NCBI GenBank assembly: GCA_947090525.1
Contig: CAMUON010000001.1
Location: 620,001 to 684,000 of the forward strand
DNA from: an uncultured Atopobium sp.
GTDB taxonomy: Bacteria > Actinomycetota > Coriobacteriia > Coriobacteriales > Atopobiaceae
Length of the DNA stretch: 64,000 nucleotides
Direction: 5' to 3'
This document shows positions 45,408-54,839 of this stretch, piece after piece; positions within the stretch are counted from its first letter, which is position 1, and each line of letters begins with the position of its first letter. Below the pieces are notes generated by a model. That model ran no database searches. It saw only the letters and a program-made list of their open reading frames with translations, and was not told the DNA's origin. Position numbers and translations under genes: made by a program.

Positions 45408-47078
45408 ATGAAACATATCGATGAACTCTCTTCATATTGTCGCCCCTTTTCGTCTCGTCTGCAGCTAGGTCTAGTTGTCCAGGGAGTATTTCTCGGCATG
45501 TGCGCAGGCGGGCTCATTACGCTCTATAGGCTCACCCTCGATTTCATGGAAGATTTTGTGCTGAATTTGTCCAAGCTCATGCATGCGCATCTCTATATCC
45601 TGGGTATATGGTTAGTTGCATGCGTGCTTTTGGGACTTTGTTTGTACGAGCTCATCGCTCATATCCCCAATATCAAGGGTGCTGGTATTGATTGCGCTTG
45701 TGCAGAAATCAAAGGCGCGCTCTCAATGAAGAGCACAAAGACCCTTCTTGCGAAGTTTCTTGCGGGATCTATGTGCGCGTTTGGAGGCTTGTCGCTTGGT
45801 AGGGAAGGACCATCAGTGCAGCTTGGCGCCCTTATGGGCAAGGTGATCGCAGAGCATGCCCCACACACTCACTTGCGCACGCGTCTCTTTATGACTTGTG
45901 GCGCTGCAGCCGGTATGGCTGCTGCTTTTCATGCGCCGCTGACGGGTACCTTGTTTGCGCTTGAGGAGATACACAAGCAGTTTCAGCCATCACTTCTTAT
46001 TGCGGCGATGATATCAAGTATTACCGCAGACTTTGTGGTTTCAAGCGTTTTTGGCGTAGCTCCTGTTTTGTCCTTTCATTTTATTCGCGACCTCAATCAC
46101 CGCTATTATCTCTTCATTGTGATTTTAGGTATCGTCTGCGGCCTCATTGGTGCAGTTCATAATAAAGGGATGTTCTTTATTCAAGAACATGTATACACGC
46201 ATCTTGATGCTGTTCACCCCGCGCTTAAATTTATCTGTGCGTTTTTGATTGGTGCAGGCGTCATTTATGCAGCTCCTTGGCTTGTGTGCGGTGGTGGGCA
46301 GATTTTTTCCTATCTCAAAGACACGCATGGCTTAAGCCTTAGCTTTATTGCATTTTTACTCATTGGAAAATACCTCGCGACCGCATCTGCTTTTGGATCG
46401 GGCGCGCCGGGGGGTACCCTTTTCCCGCTCTGTGCGATGGGAGCGTGCACGGGCGCTTTGTTTGGCGTGTTTGCTGCACAATTCTTAGGGCTTCCTCATG
46501 TCTACGTTGTGAATTTCATTGTCTTGGGGATAGCCGGTCTCTTTGCGTCGGTTGTGAGAGCGCCTGTCACAGCTGTTGTGCTAGCTTTTGAGCTCACGGG
46601 AAGTTTTAGCGCGCTTTTGGCAGTGTCTATTGTGGCAATTTTAAGCTATGTTTGCGCAAATCTCACGAAAGTTGAGCCTTTCTACGAGCACCTCACCGAT
46701 CGCCTGCTCGAGCGCATTGCATATGAAAAAAGTGTTCATGTAGATGAAATCAGCTCACATCGCAAAAAGGGGAGCGTGCTCAAAGGACTTCTCCACGAGG
46801 CAAGCCTATCAGATGAAGCGCCTCGTGTTTCGCTTCGTTCGTTTGTTGTGGGGATTAAAAGTGCCATAGACGGTAAACTCATACAAGAAGTCGATTGGCC
46901 TGACAACGTACGCGTATTGATGATTGTGCGCGCAGGCAAAAATATTTTGCCAAGCGGACACACCCGCATTCAATCACTTGACGAGCTTGTCATGACCTTC
47001 CTCTCCGATACGGAAGCCGACGATAATCAAAAATTAAACGATCTTGTGCGCGCATCCTTTACAAAAAAAATAGTATAG
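45408..47078 (+). CDS. ClC-family chloride channel/antiporter with C-terminal regulatory domain
   Basis: A 556-residue membrane protein with the ClC fold. The gating Glu lies in GREGPSVQLG near residue 131, and the internal proton Glu region in LFALEEIHKQF. The usual first motif GSGIP reads GAGID, lacking Pro, and the helix-R EMTDNYQ region, which normally holds the central Tyr, reads ELTGSFS. The third motif is GSGAPGG. A soluble C-terminal part of about 90 residues looks like a TrkA-C/RCK-C domain. The start at 45408 (MKHIDEL) is preferred over TTG 45375 on length. Function could be Cl-/H+ exchange or fluoride or another anion. Confidence 0.88.
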   Translation: MKHIDELSSYCRPFSSRLQLGLVVQGVFLGMCAGGLITLYRLTLDFMEDFVLNLSKLMHAHLYILGIWLVACVLLGLCLYELIAHIPNIKGAGIDCACAEIKGALSMKSTKTLLAKFLAGSMCAFGGLSLGREGPSVQLGALMGKVIAEHAPHTHLRTRLFMTCGAAAGMAAAFHAPLTGTLFALEEIHKQFQPSLLIAAMISSITADFVVSSVFGVAPVLSFHFIRDLNHRYYLFIVILGIVCGLIGAVHNKGMFFIQEHVYTHLDAVHPALKFICAFLIGAGVIYAAPWLVCGGGQIFSYLKDTHGLSLSFIAFLLIGKYLATASAFGSGAPGGTLFPLCAMGACTGALFGVFAAQFLGLPHVYVVNFIVLGIAGLFASVVRAPVTAVVLAFELTGSFSALLAVSIVAILSYVCANLTKVEPFYEHLTDRLLERIAYEKSVHVDEISSHRKKGSVLKGLLHEASLSDEAPRVSLRSFVVGIKSAIDGKLIQEVDWPDNVRVLMIVRAGKNILPSGHTRIQSLDELVMTFLSDTEADDNQKLNDLVRASFTKKIV

Positions 47079-47154
47079 GAAATCATGAAACGCAATTTCC
47101 AACTGGGGTATAGTATGAATGCATATATGACTATACAATAAGGAGCGCACGCGC

Positions 47155-48168
47155 ATGACACTATCGACATCCAATCTCGAGATCACGCACAAAGATATGG
47201 TTATCATTGGAGCAGGCCCTGCAGGACTATCGGCTGCGCTCTATGCGCAACGAGCGCTTCTTGATTGTTGCATACTCGAGCAACAAGCGCTTGGCGGACA
47301 GATGATCGTGACCGACAAAATCGATAACTACCTGGGCGTTCCTCATGTCGATGGATACACACTCTCGGAGATTATGCATAAACAGATACAAGATCTGGAT
47401 ATTCCGCTTTTTATGGAGCGCGTGGATTTGATCGAAAAATTGGATGATAAAGACGGCGCGCCTCAGTTTATGGTGCACACGAGCAAGCATAAATTCCTCA
47501 CGAAGACCGTCATCATCGCAGCTGGTGCAAGCGCCAAAGAAGCAGAATTTAAAGGGGAAAGCACCTACACCGGCCACGGCGTTTCGTATTGCGCGACCTG
47601 CGACGCGATGTTTTACCGCAACAAGGAAGTTTATGTCGTAGGCGGAGGAAATGCAGCCTGTGAAGAGGGTTTATTCCTCGCACGCTTTGCCTCTAAGGTA
47701 CACATTATCGTACGCCGAGATGTGCTCCGCGCGGAAGATGGCTTTATCGAGCAAATCCGTCAGAACGATAAGCTAGAAGTTGTATACAATACACGAATCA
47801 AAGAAGTGACGGGGGATTCGGACGAAGGTTTTAATCGTCTTGTGCTCGAGAATACAAAAACACGTGAGACGAGAGAAATTGCGTGCGCACCAGGCGAGAT
47901 CGGAATCTTTGTTTTTGCTGGTAGAAAGCCTACGAATTCGCTCGTTGGCAATTTTGTAGATACGGACAAAAACGGCTTCATTATAACCGATGAGTACATG
48001 CAAACAAAGACCAGGGGCCTCTATGCCGCAGGAGACGTTCGTGATAAGGTATTGCGCCAATTGATTACCGCAGCCTCTGATGGAGCGATTGCAGCCACAA
48101 GTGCCGCAGGCTTTATACGAAAGCTTCGTCGTGAAGCACTCAAAGCAAAGAACGCTGAGCGCGCTTAG
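47155..48168 (+). CDS. trxB: Thioredoxin reductase
   Basis: NADPH-dependent flavoenzyme that reduces thioredoxin. It has 337 residues: an FAD-binding VIIGAGPAGLSAALYAQR near the start, GQMIVTDKIDNYLGVP, the redox motif CATC at about residues 146-149, the NADPH-binding VVGGGNAACEEGLFLARF and a C-terminal AAGDVRDK...QLITAASDGAIAA. It starts 76 bp after the ClC gene with AAGGAG upstream. No trxA lies beside it. Confidence 0.93.
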   Translation: MTLSTSNLEITHKDMVIIGAGPAGLSAALYAQRALLDCCILEQQALGGQMIVTDKIDNYLGVPHVDGYTLSEIMHKQIQDLDIPLFMERVDLIEKLDDKDGAPQFMVHTSKHKFLTKTVIIAAGASAKEAEFKGESTYTGHGVSYCATCDAMFYRNKEVYVVGGGNAACEEGLFLARFASKVHIIVRRDVLRAEDGFIEQIRQNDKLEVVYNTRIKEVTGDSDEGFNRLVLENTKTRETREIACAPGEIGIFVFAGRKPTNSLVGNFVDTDKNGFIITDEYMQTKTRGLYAAGDVRDKVLRQLITAASDGAIAATSAAGFIRKLRREALKAKNAERA

Positions 48169-48275
48169 GTGCTTTATATTTCGCGCGTGAGTGCGTTTGG
48201 CATGTGTGTTGTGGGCGGACGCTCAGACTAGCTTGTTAGACTAGCTTAAAGAGTGTTTACGCAAGTAGTGCGTAT

Positions 48276-48309
48276 GGGGAGATCGAGTTTGAACTCCCCT
48301 TTTTTCTTT
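48276..48309 (+). terminator. Terminator after trxB
   Basis: GGGGAG and CTCCCC form a 6-bp stem with a 12-base loop, followed by TTTTTTCTTTT. Confidence 0.85.
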
Positions 48310-48541
48310 TAATTATGATAATATATCTTATGTAAAGTAAGCGAAGAAGAACCGTGAGTCTACCACAAGATATGTCCCCTGCAGCAGCTTCTCTCTCGTC
48401 CTACACTCTGTAAGCGCGCGCGGATATACGACGCGTACCCAAAAATTAATTCAAAAGCATTTGTTGCGCGGTCTAGTGATTCCTGTATGAGCTACGCATG
48501 TACGCATGTCTAAACCAACTCTGAGCTAAAGCTACGCCTCT
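48310..48541. other. Convergent intergenic stretch between trxB and uraA
   Basis: The full gap 48169-48640 is 472 bases. Outside the two terminators I see no gene, only an AT-rich patch near 48310-48345. Before the trxB terminator there is a short direct repeat, GACTAGCTT, twice near 48226-48247. Confidence 0.5.
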
Positions 48542-48575
48542 AAAAAAACCTGAGCCCCACGAAAGGACCCAGGTT
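48542..48575 (-). terminator. Terminator after uraA
   Basis: On the minus strand AACCTGGGTCC pairs with GGGGCTCAGGTT (with two G-U pairs) and runs into seven T residues. Confidence 0.82.
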
Positions 48576-48640
48576 CTGTGATAACGCCTATGTATGCCTG
48601 TATCGCACGCATCTGCGCGCAAACACAAGGAGCTTAAGCT

Positions 48641-49921
48641 CTAGCTTTCACTCTTTTCGTTCTTCTCGTCCTTTTTGCCACGCGGCAAGACAAAATTGAG
48701 AATAATACCCAAAATCGTAGACGTTGCCATACCAGGAAGCGTGTAACTACCAAGCGGAATGCAGGTACCAGAGGTTTCCATACCAACGCCTAGGATAACA
48801 ACGACGGACGCGATCATGAGATTACGCGAATTATCGAAGTCGACGTGATTGGTGACATACATTCTCAGACCATTTGAGGCAATAAGTCCGAAGAGCAAAA
48901 GGCTCACGCCGCCCATGACCGGCACCGGAATGCTTGAAATAAACGCTGCAACCTTGGGGCAAAAACCACCAACGATCAGCGCAAATCCCGCTGCATACCA
49001 AAATACCTGGGTTGCATAGACATGGGTTACGCTCATGACGCCAATGTTTTCTGCATAGGTCGTCGTTGGAGGGCCTCCCAAAAAGCCCGAGATGCAGGTA
49101 GAGATACCATCACCGGCAAGCGATTCGGGCAGCATGTGACGAAAGTCTTTACCAACGATCTCCCCTACGGCAAGCAGGTGGCCGATGTGCTCAATGACAA
49201 CAACAATCGCAACCGGAGCGATCAAAATAATCGCCTGAGGATCAAAATGTGGCGTCTGAATAGGAGGAAGACCAATCCAAGGCGCTTGGACAACGGGATC
49301 AAAATTGACCATGCCAAATGCAACCGAAACACAATATCCCACAAGGATGGCCAAGAGAACGGGAAGTGTACCCACTATCCCCTTCTGACCAGAGAAAATA
49401 ACGGCCGCAAAAAGCGTAATCGCAGAAACGATGCAGGAGTTGAGGTTAAAAGTCGTAGAGCCAGAGCAAAGCGCCATTTTAACTGCTGCAGCAGACAAAC
49501 CAACACCAATGACTACCATAACAGAAGCCACCAAAACGGGAGGCAAAAGGGTATCGAGCCAGTGCGTACCTGCAATTTTGATGATAAACGCCATCGTAAG
49601 GAACACAAGACCCGCAACTACAACACCTGAGAGCGCGGTGTTGAGGCTTCCGGTAGCCGCTGTTGCCACGATAATAGGACTAATAAATGCAAACGAGCTT
49701 CCCAGGTAGCTTGGTATTTTGTTGCGCGTCATCAAAAGATACACAATCGTACCAATACCGGAACACATGATAGCGAGATTTGGATTGAGGCCCGTTAAAA
49801 ACGGCACCAGAACAGTCGCACCAAACATACTCATCATGTGCTGAATGCCCAAAGGAATGGCACGCGCGATGTCAACCTTATCGTCCACGCCTATGATTTG
49901 CGTGTGTGAGCGTTCGTTCAT
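48641..49921 (-). CDS. uraA: Uracil permease (NCS2 family)
   Basis: A proton-coupled uracil importer, 426 residues with 12-14 hydrophobic helices. It has the NCS2 features LGIQHMMSMFGATVLVPFLTG, SSFAFISP, the substrate-binding helix VVVIEHIGHLLAVGEIVGKD, and GGPPTTTYAENIGVMS followed by a VMGGVSLLLFGLIASNG segment. The start is ATG 49921 with AAAGGAG five bases upstream; a GTG two codons earlier overlaps that site. It has its own terminator, and the 177-base region upstream has no recognised riboswitch. Confidence 0.95.
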   Translation of the reverse strand: MNERSHTQIIGVDDKVDIARAIPLGIQHMMSMFGATVLVPFLTGLNPNLAIMCSGIGTIVYLLMTRNKIPSYLGSSFAFISPIIVATAATGSLNTALSGVVVAGLVFLTMAFIIKIAGTHWLDTLLPPVLVASVMVVIGVGLSAAAVKMALCSGSTTFNLNSCIVSAITLFAAVIFSGQKGIVGTLPVLLAILVGYCVSVAFGMVNFDPVVQAPWIGLPPIQTPHFDPQAIILIAPVAIVVVIEHIGHLLAVGEIVGKDFRHMLPESLAGDGISTCISGFLGGPPTTTYAENIGVMSVTHVYATQVFWYAAGFALIVGGFCPKVAAFISSIPVPVMGGVSLLLFGLIASNGLRMYVTNHVDFDNSRNLMIASVVVILGVGMETSGTCIPLGSYTLPGMATSTILGIILNFVLPRGKKDEKNEKSES

Positions 49922-50055
49922 ATACACTCCTTTCAGTGTCTATACGCTTGTTATATGCACATGAGTATGCGTACGCATAAAGAAGAGATACGTACGCATA
50001 TACTCTTCGCGAAAAGTGAAGCTAGAGATTCACTCAACGCGAGTAACGCTTGTAA

Positions 50056-50079
50056 AAGAGGCTCAATTAAGAGCCTCTT
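50056..50079 (-). terminator. Terminator after the purine permease gene
   Basis: AAGAGGCTC and GAGCCTCTT form a perfect 9-bp stem with a six-base loop; a short T-run (TTTTA) follows on the minus strand. Confidence 0.78.
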
Positions 50080-50098
50080 GTTTGAACCTATGTAAGAA

Positions 50099-51412
50099 CT
50101 ACATCAAGAAGAAGTAGACGACAAACATCAGCGCCGCAACCCACATAAGAGGTTTAACTTTCTTGGCGTTGTTGGTGATGAGAGCTACAACGACATAGGC
50201 GACAAAACCAAAGCCGATACCATTGGAAATGGAGAAGGTCAGTGGAATGCCGATGATGGTAAGGAATGCCGGGAAGGATTCGAGAAGATTGGTCCAATCG
50301 ATCTCAACGGCATCGCCGATCATAAGATATCCCACAAGTACCAATGCACCGCAGGTAGATGCAGCACTTACCACGGAAATGACTGGCACAAAGAGAGCTG
50401 CCAAGATGAAGAACAAACCAGTCACGACAGAAGCAAGACCGGTACGCGCACCATCTGCAGCACCCGATGCAGATTCAACAAAGGAAGTAATAGAAGAAAC
50501 ACCGAAGAGACCGCCCAGTGCAGCAGCTGCAGAGTCGACGACGAGGATCTCGCGGATATTTTTGATCGATCCGTCTTCTTCCATAAAGTCACCGGATTTT
50601 GCAACAGCGGTAGCAGTACCCATGGTATCGAAGAAGTCACTCATAAGAAGCGAAAATGCAGCTACCAGGCATACAGGATTGAGAAGAACCTTGGTGATAC
50701 CCATAACGCCTTGATCGTCGGTGAAGAATGGTGCACCAAAGGTGGAAAAGTCAAGCGGAGCCATAACGCCCGTAGGCAGGTGTGTGATACCCAGAGGAAT
50801 ACCTGCGCACACCGAAACGATGATACCCACAAGCAAAGCACCCTTAATGCGAAGACTGTAGCATACAAGAGTAACTGCAACAGACACCGCACCTACGATG
50901 AAGGTAGGCTCAGTGATTTTGTTGAGGCTGACAAACGTTGCAGGATTGGAAACGATGATACCGCCGTTTTTAAGACCGATGAAGGCGATAAAAAGACCCA
51001 AGCCCACAGAGATGGCATGACGAAGTGAAACAGGAATAGCATCCATTACCGCTTCGCGCAATCCGCAGAACACCAAAAGAAGGATGACGACACCTTCCAA
51101 AAACACGATACCCATAGCAGCGTGCCAGTCGTTGCCGGTAATCATAGGAAGACTAAAGGCAACAACAGCGTCGATACCAAGTCCTGTTGCAAGAGCAACT
51201 GGGCGATTTGCAAAAAGACCCATCAGTATCGTCACAACACCAGAACCAAGACACGTTGCGGTAATGGCAGCTGTCAAAGGAATGCCGGCGTTTACAAGAA
51301 TTGCAGGGTTAACTGCGATGATGTAGGCCATTGCCAAGAAGGTGGTAAGGCCCGCTCGAAACTCTTGCGCGACATTTGTGTTGCGCTCGCCTAACTTGAA
51401 AAATGTTTCCAT
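50099..51412 (-). CDS. AzgA-type purine (hypoxanthine/guanine/adenine) permease
   Basis: An NCS2 family transporter of the AzgA/PbuG subgroup, 437 residues. It begins FKLGERNTNVAQEFRAGLTTFLAMAYIIAVNP, the subgroup signature, with TCLGSGVVTILMGL, GLGIDAVVAFSLP (usually GLGLNAF) and LLMSDFFDTMGTATAVA near the middle. GGAAGGAAA lies just before the ATG. The 58-base gap to dut is mostly the dut terminator, so no purine riboswitch fits there. Together with apt it forms a purine-salvage route. Confidence 0.93.
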   Translation of the reverse strand: METFFKLGERNTNVAQEFRAGLTTFLAMAYIIAVNPAILVNAGIPLTAAITATCLGSGVVTILMGLFANRPVALATGLGIDAVVAFSLPMITGNDWHAAMGIVFLEGVVILLLVFCGLREAVMDAIPVSLRHAISVGLGLFIAFIGLKNGGIIVSNPATFVSLNKITEPTFIVGAVSVAVTLVCYSLRIKGALLVGIIVSVCAGIPLGITHLPTGVMAPLDFSTFGAPFFTDDQGVMGITKVLLNPVCLVAAFSLLMSDFFDTMGTATAVAKSGDFMEEDGSIKNIREILVVDSAAAALGGLFGVSSITSFVESASGAADGARTGLASVVTGLFFILAALFVPVISVVSAASTCGALVLVGYLMIGDAVEIDWTNLLESFPAFLTIIGIPLTFSISNGIGFGFVAYVVVALITNNAKKVKPLMWVAALMFVVYFFLM

Positions 51413-51442
51413 TTCCTTCCTTTCTTAAAGTGATAGAAACAT

Positions 51443-51472
51443 AAAAAAACCGGCAGATAGCATCTACCGGTT
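51443..51472 (-). terminator. Terminator overlapping the dut stop codon
   Basis: On the minus strand AACCGGTAGAT pairs with ATCTGCCGGTT and runs into TTTTTTTAT. It begins inside the dut TAA. Confidence 0.85.
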
Positions 51473-51917
51473 AATTACCACTGGAGCCAAAGCCCTGTGC
51501 ATTACGATCGGTGGCGTCGAGTTCTTCGACTTCCATAAGCTCGATCACAGGAACTTGTTGGATGACGAGCTGGGCAATCCTCTCCCCTTTTGTGATGTGA
51601 ATAGGAGTTTGAGGATCGAGATTGATAACACTCACAAAAAGCTCGCCACGATAGTGAGCATCGATAAGACCAGGAGTATTGGGCATGGAAAGACCTTGCT
51701 TATGAGAAAGGCCGCTGCGAGGCTGTACAAAACCGGCATATCCCTCAGGGATGGCAATCGCAAGGCCCGTGGGGATAAGCTTCCGCTCAAACGGCGCGAG
51801 TACACAGTCCTCATAGGAACAAAGATCAAGCCCCGCATCATATGCATATGCCTGGGTGGGAAGAATGGCGTCTTCGTGGAGACGCTTGATAGCAAGGGTG
51901 AGTTTAGTTTCCTTCAT
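51471..51917 (-). CDS. dut: dUTP diphosphatase
   Basis: Hydrolyses dUTP to dUMP, keeping uracil out of DNA. The 148-residue trimeric-type enzyme has motif 1 AYAYDAGLDLCS, motif 2 PRSGLSHKQG, motif 3 NTPGLIDAHYRGEL, motif 4 GERIAQLVI and motif 5 GFGSSG. It overlaps nrdR by 14 bases, so both are co-transcribed. Confidence 0.95.
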   Translation of the reverse strand: MKETKLTLAIKRLHEDAILPTQAYAYDAGLDLCSYEDCVLAPFERKLIPTGLAIAIPEGYAGFVQPRSGLSHKQGLSMPNTPGLIDAHYRGELFVSVINLDPQTPIHITKGERIAQLVIQQVPVIELMEVEELDATDRNAQGFGSSGN

Positions 51918-52362
51918 GCGAAAGACTCCTTAATTCACGACTAAATTCTTCGACATCCTTAAAATCACGATACACACTCGCAAAGCGCACATAGGCTATT
52001 TCGTCGAGCTTGAGCAGGCGTTGTAGGACCATCATACCGAGCTCTTGTGAGCTTACTTCGTAGGTGCTTTCGTCGCGCAAGCTATTTTCGATATCGGAAA
52101 TGAGCTTATTGATGCTCTCAAGATCGACTGAGCGCTTGATAGTGGCTGCAACCAAACCTCTCCGGAGCTTTTCGTAGGAAAAAGGCTCTTTGCTGCCATC
52201 TTTTTTGACGACAATGATGGGCACCTCTTCGCGACGCTCGTAGGTGGTGTAGCGCGCTTGACACGCGATACATTCACGACGTCTGCGGATGGCATCGTTT
52301 CCTTCTGAGGCTCGCGAATCGATGACCTTCGATACATCGCAGCCACATTTAGGACAGTGCAT
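51904..52362 (-). CDS. nrdR: Ribonucleotide reductase transcriptional repressor NrdR
   Basis: ATP/dATP-sensing repressor of ribonucleotide reductase genes. The 152-residue protein has a zinc ribbon at the start (CPKC and CIAC pairs with RRRREC) followed by an ATP-cone domain (VVKKDGSKEPFSYEKLRRGL). AAAGGAT precedes the ATG at 52362; the 30-codon upstream extension is not supported. Pairing with dut joins two dNTP-pool functions. No nrd genes are in the window. Confidence 0.96.
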   Translation of the reverse strand: MHCPKCGCDVSKVIDSRASEGNDAIRRRRECIACQARYTTYERREEVPIIVVKKDGSKEPFSYEKLRRGLVAATIKRSVDLESINKLISDIENSLRDESTYEVSSQELGMMVLQRLLKLDEIAYVRFASVYRDFKDVEEFSRELRSLSHEGN

Positions 52363-52482
52363 ATAGATCCTTTCCTGATCGGTCGTGTCTAAGATACCAT
52401 AGAAGCGTACATATGGCGGCTTAAGAGCGTAGAGACCTAAGATATTAAACATGCTTGTAACAATATAGTATACGGCATGCGC

Positions 52483-52836
52483 TTAATTATTTGTATATTT
52501 TATCGTGTTTATGCAATGCGGCACCTGAAGAATTTGTCCTTCTTGAATGCGGGCAGATGCGAGGTGATTGTTCTTTTCGAGCCAGTCGACAAGATACAAA
52601 CGCGAGGATTCGGGCACTTCAGCGCGGGCAGCAATTGCGGATAGACTATCTCCTTTTTCTACATATACCATGTCTTTTATTGAGTCATCGAGCACGCGCA
52701 TCTGTGAAGCTGAGTGCGCGCGCGAGATCGAACCCGCATTTAAGATAAAAAACGCCGCCAAAGCATACGCAATGACTACCGCAAAGAGCGGTACGGATTT
52801 TGGAGTAGTAGTGTGTTGCGCGGATGTGTTTGTCAT
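52483..52836 (-). CDS. Small membrane-anchored LysM protein (YneA-like position)
   Basis: A 117-residue protein: residues about 17-37 are a membrane helix, and about 56-107 a LysM domain (VYVEKGDSLSAIAARAEV, then WLEKNNHLASARIQEGQILQVP) that binds peptidoglycan. In many Gram-positives a LysM protein beside lexA or nrdR is the SOS division inhibitor YneA; size and topology fit, but no lexA gene or LexA box is visible here. The 120 bases to nrdR hold no gene. Confidence 0.75.
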   Translation of the reverse strand: MTNTSAQHTTTPKSVPLFAVVIAYALAAFFILNAGSISRAHSASQMRVLDDSIKDMVYVEKGDSLSAIAARAEVPESSRLYLVDWLEKNNHLASARIQEGQILQVPHCINTIKYTNN

Positions 52837-52916
52837 AGTCTCCCCTTCTTTTTCTTCGTCTAATCTTCTTTGCTATAGTTATACACAAGGGCTAGGACAA
52901 GAAATAAAGGGGCAGC

Positions 52917-53717
52917 ATGAAGGGCTCTGCGCAAAAGACAACAAGGATCTATGCATTCGATACGCTACGTGGGCTTTTATTGCTGTCGATGATCGCATTT
53001 CACGCCTGCTACGACCTCGTTTATATATATGGATGGCTCTCCCCTCTTAATCCGCTTTTTGTTCAGTGCTGGCGTTTAAGCATTTCAGGCGGGTTTTTGA
53101 TCTTGGCAGGGGCTATGAGCGCGTATTCCCGCCACAATATATATCGAAGTCTTCGTTATGGACTGTGTGCGCTTCTTATTTTCTGCGTAACGACAATGTT
53201 TCGTATTGATACGCCTATCAATTTTGGCATTATCTACTGTATGGCGGCGTCAAGCTTCCTAGCTGGACTTTTGCAAGCTTTGTGGATGCGGCTTCAACAC
53301 ATGAGAAGTCACGCGCGCACATACATCACGATCATATGCGTAGTGTGCGCGTTTGTATGTTTTTGCATCACAAAAGACGTTAGCACAGGCGTACTTCACC
53401 TGGGTGTATGTGACTACACACTACCTTCGGTTCTTTTTGATACGAATTATGTGTCGTGGCTTGGATTTCCGGGGCGGGATTTTTCGTCCGGAGACTATTA
53501 CCCGCTTATTCCCTATAGTTTTTTGTTTTTCGCAGGTGTTTTCGCGGGCGCCGGTACAAAAAGAGCTGTACGTGCGCACGCACAGCTGCTGCAAGCGTTT
53601 TCCATTCCGATCGTAACGCAGCTTGGGGAACATGCGTTAATCGTCTATCTCTTACACCAACCTCTGATACTTGGATGTTTGAGTCTGTGTGCAAGCGTAG
53701 GCGCTGCGCTCCAATAG
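52917..53717 (+). CDS. DUF1624/HGSNAT-type membrane protein
   Basis: A 266-residue polytopic protein with about seven helices. The start RIYAFDTLRGLLLLSMIAFHACYDL and the later PINFGIIYCMA and HALIVYLLHQP segments match the heparan-alpha-glucosaminide N-acetyltransferase-like family (DUF1624), related to acyltransferases of cell-surface glycans. AAAGGGGCAGC precedes the ATG. It is divergent from the LysM gene and convergent with miaA. The substrate is unknown. Confidence 0.8.
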   Translation: MKGSAQKTTRIYAFDTLRGLLLLSMIAFHACYDLVYIYGWLSPLNPLFVQCWRLSISGGFLILAGAMSAYSRHNIYRSLRYGLCALLIFCVTTMFRIDTPINFGIIYCMAASSFLAGLLQALWMRLQHMRSHARTYITIICVVCAFVCFCITKDVSTGVLHLGVCDYTLPSVLFDTNYVSWLGFPGRDFSSGDYYPLIPYSFLFFAGVFAGAGTKRAVRAHAQLLQAFSIPIVTQLGEHALIVYLLHQPLILGCLSLCASVGAALQ

Positions 53718-53755
53718 CTATCGCGAAATCCATACGTTTCTCGTACTAGATCCCG

Positions 53756-54838
53756 TTAGTAGGCGCGCTTGTGCGCACGAGCGCAAGCTTCATTCCAACG
53801 TCTTAAGACTTCCTCAAGAAGTGCTTCTTCTGTGGGATAGGACGTCTTTTCAATCCATACAATACGCGGATCGCGGCGAAACCAGCTACGCTGACGCTTC
53901 GCATAGCGTCTCGTATTGATAATGATCTCTTCGCGTGCGCGCTCAAGCGTAGAAGATCCTTCGAGGTAGCCTACGATTTCTTTGTAACCTATGGCTTGAC
54001 TTGCGGTTTTTGAAAGTGGGCTATAGTTTTTGAGGACGTCTTCAACTTCTGCAACAAGGCCATCGCGAAACATCTCATCAACTCTGCGCTCAATGGCTTC
54101 AAGTTCTATCGCGCGCTCAACTGCAAGGCCAATAATAAGCGTAGGATACTTGACCTTATGTTCGTGAAGCCCTCTTGTTTGCTGAGCGTAGCTTACCTGT
54201 TCGTCGCTCATTTCGAGCGCGCGAATTGTACGGCGAACATTATGCGGATGAATGCAGCGGGCACTTTCTGGGTCGCGCTGATACAGCTCATCCCAGAGCG
54301 CTTGAGCTCCTTGTTCGCGCAAAAGCTCCTCATATTTTTTTCGGGCAGGCGAGATGTCAGATCCCTTGGGAAAGTGCATGTCGTCGATCACACTGTCGAG
54401 ATATAGTCCTCCCCCTCCGCATAAAATGGGCGTTTTACCTGCTTTTAGAAGGGTTTCAACTTCTGAGCGCGCGGCGCGCTGAAATTGCTGAGCAGAGTAG
54501 GTTTGCGAAGGCAAGACGCGATCGATCATAAGAAGCGGGGCATGCCTTTGCGCTTGAGGCATCTTTGCGGTACCGATATCCATATGACGATAGACCTGCA
54601 TCGCATCGACCGAAATAACAGCAGTTGAAAGCGTGTGCGCAAGTGCATCTGCAAGGCTCGACTTACCCGAAGCAGTAGGGCCCACAATCGCAAGGACACA
54701 AGGCGTTTGCAAAGGCGCCTGTACGGAGGCGGTAACGTCTGCATGCGCGGGCGCGGGGGCGTTTGTAAGCGCAGGAGCTTGTCCAGAAGGATATGCACTA
54801 ACCTGCGCAAAACGCGACGTAATCGGTTCTGTCTCCAT
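53756..54838 (-). CDS. miaA: tRNA dimethylallyltransferase
   Basis: Adds a dimethylallyl group to A37 of tRNAs reading U-codons, the substrate for MiaB encoded just upstream. The protein shows Walker A LAIVGPTASGKSSLADAL, VDAMQVYRHMDIGTAK, LCGGGGLYLDSVI and NVRRTIRALE. I place the start at 54838, one base after the miaB stop, giving 360 residues; this leaves an N-terminal Ala/Pro-rich tail of about 45 residues before the kinase-like domain. The C-terminus has RRYAKRQRSWFRRD. Confidence 0.93.
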   Translation of the reverse strand: METEPITSRFAQVSAYPSGQAPALTNAPAPAHADVTASVQAPLQTPCVLAIVGPTASGKSSLADALAHTLSTAVISVDAMQVYRHMDIGTAKMPQAQRHAPLLMIDRVLPSQTYSAQQFQRAARSEVETLLKAGKTPILCGGGGLYLDSVIDDMHFPKGSDISPARKKYEELLREQGAQALWDELYQRDPESARCIHPHNVRRTIRALEMSDEQVSYAQQTRGLHEHKVKYPTLIIGLAVERAIELEAIERRVDEMFRDGLVAEVEDVLKNYSPLSKTASQAIGYKEIVGYLEGSSTLERAREEIIINTRRYAKRQRSWFRRDPRIVWIEKTSYPTEEALLEEVLRRWNEACARAHKRAY

Positions 54839-54839
54839 G

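Noticed and set aside
51413..51470. Purine riboswitch before the AzgA-type permease
   Set aside because: Only 58 bases separate dut and the permease, and most of them form the dut terminator; the conserved three-way junction sequence is absent.
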